This document shows positions 34,921 through 41,162 of a stretch of DNA of 64,000 nt, piece after piece. The first letter of the stretch is position 1. Each line of letters opens with the position of its first letter. The stretch is from the NCBI RefSeq assembly GCF_003315205.1, contig NZ_QNRR01000010.1, forward strand, positions 62,001-126,000, given 5' to 3'. A program made the position numbers and the translations under genes. Origin of the DNA: Roseimicrobium gellanilyticum. Its GTDB lineage: Bacteria > Verrucomicrobiota > Verrucomicrobiia > Verrucomicrobiales > Verrucomicrobiaceae. The notes beneath the pieces were generated by a model. It saw nothing but the letters and a program-made list of their open reading frames with translations, did not search any database and was not told the DNA's origin.

Positions 34921-35224
34921 GCCGCAAGAACGCAGAGAACTCAAAAGGATGCGGATGTCAGGAAAGTAGAAGGTCTCTCCAGAGGCCTTTCACGCCCGCC
35001 CGTCCGAGTGCTTTCCATTCACGAAGGCACTTCGCGCGCCCATGACGAACTCTTTGTGTTTCTTGCGTCTCTTTGCGGCTAATCAATAGAGTCCACCACC
35101 TCACTCGAAGCAAAACATCCCTTCAGGAAATCACACTGAAAAGGCCTCTGGAGAGACCTTCCACGTTCCTCACGTCGCACACCCAGCACCAATCCCCTTT
35201 GCGTTCTCTGCGTTCTTTTGCGGC
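34921..35224. repeat. Large two-level inverted repeat
   Basis: The outer arms are CCGCAAGAACGCAGAGAACT at 34922 and its inexact complement CTTTGCGTTCTCTGCGTTC near 35198. The inner arms are 23-24 bp, GAAGGTCTCTCCAGAGGCCT (34969) and its complement ending at 35161. About 300 bp in all. Between the inner arms lies CTTTGTGTTTCTTGCGTCTC. Two nested inverted pairs in the same place suggest a mobile, non-coding element or an old insertion. No reading frame inside is convincing. Confidence 0.75.
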
Positions 35225-35277
35225 CATTCCAATCAGGCATCAACCTCCCACCACATCGCATTACCCAGCACCCGCCC

Positions 35278-35314
35278 AAAAAAACAGGAGACAACCTCAC
35301 GGTCGTCTCCTGTT
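35278..35314 (-). terminator. Intrinsic terminator of the catalase-remnant transcript
   Basis: AACAGGAGAC pairs with GTCTCCTGTT (35283-35292 with 35305-35314), with a further ACC/GGT pairing in the loop, and is followed on the minus strand by about seven Ts (complement of 35278-35284). It lies 108 nt beyond the stop of the minus-strand catalase remnant and fits as its terminator. Confidence 0.85.
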
Positions 35315-35421
35315 AGTTCACCTCTTACCCGGGTCCTGCGGACGTTGGGGGCGTCGTCCGCAAGTCGGGTGGGGGATTTGGGGTGATTTTTTTACGTTAC
35401 GGTGATTTTTCTGGGGGCGGC

Positions 35422-35763
35422 TCAGGCGGAGGCAGCAGCCATCTTGGACATCTCCTGCTCGATGTTGATGCCAAGGGCATTGGCGGCACCGATGCCGTAG
35501 TTCACATCCGCACGGTAAAAGTGGCAGATGGCGCGCATCTGGGTTTCCCGTGGCACCGAGCCCATGAGACGGGCGACGTTGCCAAAGAGACGCTGTCTTG
35601 CCTCCGAAGTCATGCGGCGGAAAAGATTGCCCGCTTGCGCGTAGATCCGTTCCCGCGCGAAGTGGGCCATCTTTTCGATGAGCCCGAAGTCCTGCATGAG
35701 CACCGGGCCATGCGAGCTGATGGCAAGTTCCGTGGACGGATCTTCGGGCAATCGAGTGTTCAT
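35422..35763 (-). pseudogene. Catalase remnant: in-frame internal deletion of the heme core
   Basis: The 113-residue frame starts at ATG 35763. Residues 1-36 match the N terminus of monofunctional heme catalases (SSHGPVLMQDFGLIEKMAHF, then ARERI). The next residues, YAQAGNLFRRMTSEARQRLF and NVARLMGSVPRETQMRAICHFYRADVNYG, match the C-terminal end of the same family. About 350-400 residues between, including the catalytic His in the VVHAKG block, the Asn and the heme-ligand Tyr, are absent, so it cannot be a catalase. The frame remains open, with a terminator behind and an OxyR-like site in front, so it may still be transcribed. It follows a peroxidase gene on the same strand. A small functional protein is possible. 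Confidence 0.88.
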
Positions 35764-35826
35764 GGCGGAAACGGTGAGGTGCGGTGGTGAACGACTCCAT
35801 TCTTGGCCCGCGGTTGCTGTGGCGGA

Positions 35827-35866
35827 AATACTTCTTACCACCGGTAACCATAGGATAAACCTATGG
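35827..35866. promoter_or_regulatory. Predicted OxyR site upstream of the catalase remnant
   Basis: ATAG-GATAAAC-CTAT (35850-35864) is an exact ATAG-N7-CTAT, the core of the known OxyR half-operator. It is preceded by GAAATACTTCT-TACCACCGGTA, which recurs upstream of oxyR. About 70-100 nt separate it from the ATG at 35763, a usual place for OxyR activation. Binding is inferred from the motif and from the oxyR gene next door. Confidence 0.75.
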
Positions 35867-35923
35867 AAGTCAGGGGGCGATGACAACCGCCACAGCGCGA
35901 GGGCTCTAGGAGCGTAGGACTCC

Positions 35924-37288
35924 TTACAGTGTCCGCAGGAATGCCGTCAGATCGGCCTTTTCCTCGGTAGTCAGCTTGAGGGCGAGCACCAGGTTGAAGA
36001 ACTCCACCGTGTCATCCAGCGTCATGAGGCGATCGTCATGCAGGTAGGGCGGCGAGTCCTTGATGCCGCGCAGCGGGAAGGTCTTGATGGGACCATCCGC
36101 GCTGGCCTTGCGTCCGTTGATCATCTTCTCTTTGAAGAAGCGCTCCACCTGCAGGTCATGCATCAGGCCATCGGTGAAGTAGGGACCACTGTGGCACACG
36201 GAGCACTGGGCCTTGCCGAAGAAGAGTTCCTGCCCGCGCAGTTCCTGCTTCGTGGCCTTGCTGGGGTCCAGCTTGCCGAGCGGCGTGAGCTTCGGTGCTG
36301 GTGGGAAGCCCAGGATGTTCTCAAACTCCGCCATGAAGTGCACCTGGCTGCCACGTTCGAGGATGTTCACGCCCTTGCGAGTGGCCTGCTCAGGATCACC
36401 ATCGAAGTAGGCCGCGCGTTGTTCGAACTCGGTGAAGTCTTCCACCGTCTTCATCGCCCGCTGTGAGCCGAAGGTATTGGTGATGTTCATCCCGCGCAGT
36501 GTCGGCGTGCCGATGCGGTGACGATGCTCGTTGGGGCGGATGTCACCCACGGTATGTGTGGCGGCATTCGTGTGGCCGTTGGAGTGGCAGTCAAAGCACG
36601 CCACCCCTTGATGCGCGAGCAGCGCCTTGCGATCATGCGTGGCGTTGAACTGTGCTTGTGGGAATGGAGTCACTAGCAGACGCAATCCCTCGAGTTGCTT
36701 GGGATTGAGGACGTTCTTGAACACATCGTAGAAATTCCCCAGCGTGATGAGCTTGCCCTGCGACACATCGCCCAGGTCAGGCCGTGTGTTCAGGTAGATG
36801 GGAGCGGGGAATTCCGGCAGCATGTGGTCCGGCAGATCGAAGTCGAGGTCGAAGCGTGTGAGGTCACGACCGGTTTGCTCCTTCACCCCATCGATTTGTT
36901 TCTTGGGGAAGATCATCCCGCCCGCTTCGTGATGTGGATGGGGCAGGGGATAGAAGCCGGCAGGCCAGAGATCCTGTGATTTGATTTCCTCCGGCGTCAT
37001 CGCGGCGAGCTTGTCCCAGGTGGCGCCCTCGGGCAGTTTCACACGTACGCCGCCTTGTACGGCTTTGCCACGGGGCATGGTCACGCCGTCTGCGGGTTTA
37101 TCAGAGAGGTCATAGCGTTCCTTGAGCAGGTCCTGCTGGCGTTTGGCGAACTGGGGCTTTTCGCCCTGCAGTTTTTTCACCATGGCATCGAAGTCGGCAT
37201 CCGCGTAGGAGGGCGACGACACAAGAGGCGAGGCGGTGAGCACGGCGAAAAGCGCGGCCCGCCGCACGAATGCGGGTGGAGTATTCAT
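35924..37288 (-). CDS. Diheme cytochrome c peroxidase-family protein
   Basis: From ATG about 37288 (MNTPPAFVRR) it has 454 residues with a signal peptide ending near SPSYA. Two heme c sites are present, CFDCH at about residue 229 and CSVCH at about 361, followed by GPYFTDGLMHDLQV and FPLRGIKDSPPYLHDDRLMTLDDTVEFF, the distal-ligand and substrate region of MauG/CcpA-like peroxidases. The spacing fits two heme domains, but about 225 residues come before the first heme, much longer than in classical CcpA, so this is an N-terminally extended member. It should reduce peroxide in the periplasm. It is divergent from oxyR. The longer open frame up to 37480 overlaps oxyR and is rejected. Confidence 0.85.
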   Translation of the reverse strand: MNTPPAFVRRAALFAVLTASPLVSSPSYADADFDAMVKKLQGEKPQFAKRQQDLLKERYDLSDKPADGVTMPRGKAVQGGVRVKLPEGATWDKLAAMTPEEIKSQDLWPAGFYPLPHPHHEAGGMIFPKKQIDGVKEQTGRDLTRFDLDFDLPDHMLPEFPAPIYLNTRPDLGDVSQGKLITLGNFYDVFKNVLNPKQLEGLRLLVTPFPQAQFNATHDRKALLAHQGVACFDCHSNGHTNAATHTVGDIRPNEHRHRIGTPTLRGMNITNTFGSQRAMKTVEDFTEFEQRAAYFDGDPEQATRKGVNILERGSQVHFMAEFENILGFPPAPKLTPLGKLDPSKATKQELRGQELFFGKAQCSVCHSGPYFTDGLMHDLQVERFFKEKMINGRKASADGPIKTFPLRGIKDSPPYLHDDRLMTLDDTVEFFNLVLALKLTTEEKADLTAFLRTL

Positions 37289-37364
37289 GATCGGGTGAGG
37301 TAATGGATCAGCGAGCGTGCTCCTGGGAGAGCGTACGATTCTAGGGCTGGATGGTAATACCGTT

Positions 37365-37406
37365 GAAATACTTAGTACCGCTGGTAACCATAGTTGCCGC
37401 CTATGG
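37365..37406. promoter_or_regulatory. Predicted OxyR site overlapping the oxyR start codon
   Basis: ATAG-TTGCCGC-CTAT (37390-37404) is again an exact ATAG-N7-CTAT, preceded by GAAATACTT-AG-TACCGCTGGTAACC. The layout and most bases equal those of the site at 35827-35866. The final CTATGG contains the oxyR start codon (ATG 37403). It lies in the divergent ccp-oxyR region, so one bound OxyR tetramer could act on both: repressing oxyR and activating the peroxidase. Confidence 0.78.
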
Positions 37407-38368
37407 AACTTCACCAGCTCCGCTACCTCACCGCAGTTGCTCGCACGGGAAACTTCAGCCGCGCCGCTGAGCAGTGCCATGTCTCACAGCCTTCGCTTAG
37501 CCAGCAGATACAAAAACTGGAGGAGGAACTTGGCTGCCGTCTCTTCACGCGCCTCAAGCGTGAAGCTGTGCCCACGGAGGCGGGCAAAGCGTTGCTGCTG
37601 CGTGCGACACGGATTCTTGCAGAAGTGGACGCCGCCCAGCGTGACGCAGACAATGCCGCCGTGGGTCAGGTGCGTGGCACGGTGAATGTGGGCGTGCTCC
37701 CCACCATCGCCCCGCACCTGTTGCCTGCGGTGATGAAGCGCATGCGCGCGGAGTTGCCCGCCGTGCAGGTCATCGTGCATGAGACCACGACGACCAATCT
37801 CCTCGCCCAAGCCGGCGCCTGCGAGCTGGACTTCGCCATCCTGAGCCTGCCCATCACGGATGAACGCTTTGTGATCGAGACGTTGTTCTCAGAGGAGCTG
37901 CTTCTCGCCGTGCCGAAGGATCACGAGCTCGCCACTCGTGGTGAGGTGAGACTTGAAGACGTGGAGCAGGAACCCTTCATCTTGCTACAGGAGGGACATT
38001 GCCTTGGTGATCAGGCCTTGCGCTTCTGCGATAGACATCGCTGCCACCCCCCTGTCATCTTCCGCACCGCTCAATTGGAAACCATCCAGGCACTCGTCGC
38101 GGCGGGAGTGGGCGTGTCACTCATACCAAACATGGCCTGCAAGAGTGGCCGCGCCACAGAGCCAACTTATCTTTCTCTCGCAGGCAAACGCCCCGAGCGC
38201 GCCATCGCCGTCATCTGGCGCAAGGAGCAGCACCTCAGTCGTGCGGCTGCGGCATTGCTGGAGGTGCTGAGGAAGACGTGCCATGGAAGTGATGTGGGGA
38301 AGACTCCTGCGTCTCCGCGCCCAAGCGTGAAGGCCAAGGCGAAAGCAGACAAAGTGAAGAAGAGGTAG
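37403..38368 (+). CDS. oxyR: Peroxide-sensing LysR-family regulator OxyR
   Basis: 321 residues from ATG 37403. N-terminal winged HTH: LHQLRYLTAVARTGNFSRAAEQCHVSQPSLSQQI. The sensing loop reads QEGHCLGDQALRFC, with cysteines at about positions 200 and 209, matching the redox pair of E. coli OxyR (Cys199/Cys208) in spacing and context. The C-terminal domain shows LVAAGVGVSLIPNMA. Peroxide should oxidise the pair and activate transcription. Genes around it fit: a diheme peroxidase diverges from it and a catalase remnant lies beyond. The C terminus is unusually basic (PSVKAKAKADKVKKR). Confidence 0.93.
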   Translation: MELHQLRYLTAVARTGNFSRAAEQCHVSQPSLSQQIQKLEEELGCRLFTRLKREAVPTEAGKALLLRATRILAEVDAAQRDADNAAVGQVRGTVNVGVLPTIAPHLLPAVMKRMRAELPAVQVIVHETTTTNLLAQAGACELDFAILSLPITDERFVIETLFSEELLLAVPKDHELATRGEVRLEDVEQEPFILLQEGHCLGDQALRFCDRHRCHPPVIFRTAQLETIQALVAAGVGVSLIPNMACKSGRATEPTYLSLAGKRPERAIAVIWRKEQHLSRAAAALLEVLRKTCHGSDVGKTPASPRPSVKAKAKADKVKKR

Positions 38369-38399
38369 GCATCGTTTCCCCTCATCGCGTGTCACGGCA

Positions 38400-38533
38400 T
38401 CAACTTGGACTGCTGGAGCTTGCTCCAGCTTTCCGCAGGCAGCTTGCTGCCGTGAAGTTAGAAGCAGCTTCACTATCGAGCCGTGTGTGGCGCATGAAAG
38501 GTTGTTTCACGCAGAGCAAGCTCTGCGACGATC
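38400..38533. repeat. Diverged relative of the multi-palindrome element
   Basis: It holds CTTGGACTGC followed by hairpins TGGAGCTTGCTCCA, GGCAGCTTGCTGCC and GCAGAGCAAGCTCTGC, plus CGACGATCGATAG. Order and style match copies A and B (CTTGGACTGC, then GC-rich dyads, then CGACGAAGTCGC), but the dyad sequences differ. I treat it as a third, more distant member. Confidence 0.55.
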
Positions 38534-38554
38534 GATAGACCAGGCAGCGTCATT

Positions 38555-39070
38555 TCATCTTGAGACCCCCAGCTTCGCCCTGTATGCCTCAAGTATCTCC
38601 GTCGCGCATTCCTCAGCACTCCGCGTGCTCGTGTCCACCTCCAGATCGTAGCGCTTGTTTTCATGCACAATGGGATGCTGGTACGCCGCCAGACCGATGC
38701 GGCGATCTCCACGCGTCACCTCGCGATGCTGCGTAACGTCGAGAGGACAGCGTACTCCCACGACCAGCACTTCATGATCCGACAGTGCAGCAAGGCAATC
38801 GTCATACCACGAGTCCTGCTCGAAGACGTGGTCAATCACTCCCGGATACGGCCCTGACAAGAGGACACGAATGGATTGATGAAGACTCGCGATGCTGTGC
38901 TTGTGACAGGCCCGGCGCATGTCCGCATTCTCGATGGCATCCCAGCGGAACATCTCCGTGAAATCATCCAGCGCGATACGGATGAACGGCTCAGGCGACA
39001 GCTTCTGAATCGCCTTCGCGATGCTGGTCTTTCCGGCGCTCGAAGTGCCGTTGAGGAGGATGGCGGGCAT
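38555..39070 (-). CDS. Chloramphenicol phosphotransferase-like kinase
   Basis: 171 residues from ATG 39070. The N terminus, MPAILLNGTSSAGKTSIAKA, is a P-loop (GTSSAGKTS at about 7-15) typical of the CPT-like family, with the following substrate-carrying segment PFIRIALDDFTEMF and ALSDHEVLVVGVRCPLDV (second half of the nucleotide site). Family members include chloramphenicol 3-O-phosphotransferase and many uncharacterised small-molecule kinases. Resistance cannot be claimed from the sequence. It is flanked by repeat elements on both sides. Confidence 0.85.
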   Translation of the reverse strand: MPAILLNGTSSAGKTSIAKAIQKLSPEPFIRIALDDFTEMFRWDAIENADMRRACHKHSIASLHQSIRVLLSGPYPGVIDHVFEQDSWYDDCLAALSDHEVLVVGVRCPLDVTQHREVTRGDRRIGLAAYQHPIVHENKRYDLEVDTSTRSAEECATEILEAYRAKLGVSR

Positions 39071-39165
39071 GGGAATTGTTTCGTGGGAGGAGTCGGATGT
39101 TCTTCGATGATCATGCAAAATCAATGCCATCTGGAACGGACTCACAAGGTGAAACGCGGTGTTGA

Positions 39166-39306
39166 TCAAGGAGCGGCACTAGCCTTAGTGCCGGTGGTGG
39201 GTATCTCTGGGTGCGGAGCCACCTCTTCAAATGAAGTGTCGGGAGTGTCACACCTACCCCGCTTCGTTCACCTGCATGACGGCACTAGGCTAGTGCCGCT
39301 CCTTGA
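39166..39306. repeat. REP-doublet-like element, copy 2
   Basis: The ends are perfect 19-bp inverted repeats (TCAAGGAGCGGCACTAGCC at 39166, its complement ending at 39306). Each end forms its own hairpin, GGCACTA with TAGTGCC. The middle keeps GGTGCGGAGCCAC from copy 1 at 33351-33487. It lies between the CPT-like kinase and the sigma factor gene. Confidence 0.8.
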
Positions 39307-39353
39307 ACTGTCGGTCACTCCACCCATCGCGGCGACGAGATATCTCTCTCCAA

Positions 39354-39409
39354 AGAACAAGCACGCCGCCCCACCCTAAGGTAGAGACGGCGCGTAAGCT
39401 TGTTTTCTT
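39354..39409 (-). terminator. Possible terminator of the sigma factor gene
   Basis: On the minus strand, 18 nt after the sigma-factor stop, AAGAAAACAAGC and CGCCG pair imperfectly with downstream CGGCG and GCTTGTTCTT, with a bulge. The trailing part is T-rich. The pairing is uneven, so confidence is low. Confidence 0.4.
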
Positions 39410-39426
39410 GAAGTGACCTTGAAGAA

Positions 39427-40326
39427 TCAGTCCACCAGTGCGGCTTCCTTCTTCTTTTTGCGGCCCTTCTTGCCACCGGCGTTGCGGAGTGCCTTGGGAA
39501 TCGGGTCTTCCTTCTTCTGCAGGGCGCGGCGCAGTTTGCGCAGGGCGATGTTCTGCAGCTGGCGGATACGTTCGCGGGTCACGCCGAACTCCTGGCCCAC
39601 TTCCTCAAGGGTGCGCGCCTTCTGACCGTTGAGGCCGAAGCGGGCATCGATGATCTTGCGCTCGCGCTCATCCAGAACCGTCAGCAAGCCGTCGAGCTGG
39701 CTGTGCATGTTCTTGTGGCTGAGAAGCTCGAAGGGGTTGTGCGCGTTTTCGTCGCCCACGATTTCACCGAACTCAGTGCTGTCGTCGTCGCTGATGGGGG
39801 CGTCGAGGGACGCGGGACGCATGGATGCGGTCTTGAGCTGGCTCAGCTTGGACCGGTCGATGCCGATTTCCTCGGAGAGTTCGTCGTCGGTGGGTTCACG
39901 GCCGAGTTCTTCGGACATGGCCATGGCCACGCGGCGCATCTTGGAGATCTTGTCCACCATGTGCACGGGCAGGCGGATCGTCTTGGACTGGTTCGCCAGG
40001 GCGCGCTTGATGGACTGTTTGATCCACCACGCTGCGTACGTGGAAAGCTTGCCGCCCTTGTTCGGGTCGAAGCGCTCCACCGCCTTCATAAGGCCGATGT
40101 TGCCTTCAGAAATCAGGTCGAGGAGGGGAAGACCGTAGTTCGCGTAGTCTTGGGCAATCTTGACTACGAGACGCAGGTTCGCCTTGATCATGTGGGCGCG
40201 CGCTTCAGGGTCGCCCTTCTTGATACGATCGGCCAGCTCAACCTCCTGCTGGGGAGTGAGCAAATCGGTCTTTCCGATCTCCCGAAGGTAGATCTTAATG
40301 CCGCCGTCTAGTTCCATGTTGGCCAT
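39427..40326 (-). CDS. RNA polymerase sigma-70 factor, primary-type (group 1/2)
   Basis: 299 residues with regions 1.2 to 4.2 intact and no long N-terminal 1.1 region. Region 1.2: GGIKIYLREIGKTDLLTPQQE. Region 2: NLRLVVKIAQDYANYGLPLLD, then GLMKAVERFDPNKGGKLSTYAAWWIKQSI, which recognises -10 elements. Region 3: RLPVHMVDKISK. Region 4: LDERERKIIDARFGL and TLEEVGQEFGVTRERIRQLQ. This is how group 2 or short primary sigma factors of PVC bacteria look. A lysine-rich tail (GGKKGRKKKKEAALVD) closes it. It may be the vegetative or a stationary-phase factor. MELDGG at 40317 is an alternative start. Confidence 0.95.
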   Translation of the reverse strand: MANMELDGGIKIYLREIGKTDLLTPQQEVELADRIKKGDPEARAHMIKANLRLVVKIAQDYANYGLPLLDLISEGNIGLMKAVERFDPNKGGKLSTYAAWWIKQSIKRALANQSKTIRLPVHMVDKISKMRRVAMAMSEELGREPTDDELSEEIGIDRSKLSQLKTASMRPASLDAPISDDDSTEFGEIVGDENAHNPFELLSHKNMHSQLDGLLTVLDERERKIIDARFGLNGQKARTLEEVGQEFGVTRERIRQLQNIALRKLRRALQKKEDPIPKALRNAGGKKGRKKKKEAALVD

Positions 40327-40557
40327 ATAATGAGGGAGGGGAAAATTGGGGGGTGGTCAATCTAACTTAAGTCTGGACCTTTTCTTCCACTTTTTTAAGC
40401 AAATTGTTGGCCAGACTCTGGACGTTTTAAGACCGGTCACCGGTCATTGGGAGATGACGCACCGCATGGCGCCTTGGATACGCTTCTCGTTCAACCAAAA
40501 ACACCGTAATCGGTCAATCTTAAACTTCATAATTGTAAAGATTTCGAAATATTTGGT
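40327..40557. other. AT-rich spacer upstream of the sigma factor gene
   Basis: 231 nt between guaD and the sigma gene, both on the minus strand. It must hold the sigma promoter and is distinctly AT-rich at 40500-40560. It contains GACCGGTCACCGGTC at about 40430-40445, an overlapping dyad and direct repeat. Function not shown. Confidence 0.4.
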
Positions 40558-41043
40558 TCAGTAACAAACGCGGTCAGGTTTCGCCAGCCACTGAGTGAAC
40601 GCTTTCCGAGCTTCTTCTTGTAGCAATTGCCGGGCCGGAAGAGCCCGCTCGGTGTGCTTTTTTGGGATTTCCAGATAGAGGTATTCGTCATCGAACCCGC
40701 TCGCGGCGGCATCCTGCCGGGAGGCAGCAAAAACCAGCCGGTCCACCCGCGCCCAGTAGGCCGCCGCCAGGCACATGGGGCAGGGCTCGCAGCTCGCGTA
40801 CAGGACACAGCCTTCGAGAGTGTACCTGCTCAGTCGCTGACCCGCGTCCCGGATGGCCACGATTTCCGCGTGGGCGGTCGGGTCATAGGTGGAGAGGACC
40901 CGGTTCCAGCCCTCACCCACCACCTTCCCATCCAGCACCACCACTGAGCCGAACGGCCCGCCATCCCCCTTCATCATGTGCTCCCGGGAGAGGCGAATGG
41001 CCTCGCGCAGGAACTGGATGTCAGGGTCGGCGGACGGGTTCAT
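40558..41043 (-). CDS. guaD: Guanine deaminase
   Basis: 161 residues. Zinc cytidine/guanine deaminase fold with DPTAHAEIVAIRDAG (zinc His and catalytic Glu) and CEPCPMCLAAAYWARVD (two zinc cysteines). The C-terminal half, FAASRQDAAASGFDDEYLYLEI, and the ending closely follow the B. subtilis GuaD type, which converts guanine to xanthine. It lacks the tRNA-binding features of TadA. The neighbour downstream is the sigma factor gene, with its own long spacer, so they are probably not one operon. Confidence 0.88.
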   Translation of the reverse strand: MNPSADPDIQFLREAIRLSREHMMKGDGGPFGSVVVLDGKVVGEGWNRVLSTYDPTAHAEIVAIRDAGQRLSRYTLEGCVLYASCEPCPMCLAAAYWARVDRLVFAASRQDAAASGFDDEYLYLEIPKKHTERALPARQLLQEEARKAFTQWLAKPDRVCY

Positions 41044-41162
41044 GCGTGGGTGGGAGAAGCCGCCCCTGTCTGAGACGGGGGCGGGCGCACAGTGGATGTG
41101 GAAATGACGCGACTTGTGACAACCGAACGCGATTTTTTGCTGATTTAAAGATTCGATTTATT

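Noticed and set aside
35422-35886. Longer 154-codon version of the catalase remnant
   Set aside because: The first 41 codons cover the OxyR-like site and read unlike catalase; the start at 35763 matches the family.
37289-37480. Longer peroxidase start overlapping oxyR
   Set aside because: The 64 extra codons run through the divergent promoter and oxyR, while 37288 begins a proper signal peptide.
38555-39070. Chloramphenicol resistance gene
   Set aside because: Only the P-loop family can be recognised; most CPT-like proteins have other substrates, so resistance is not claimed.
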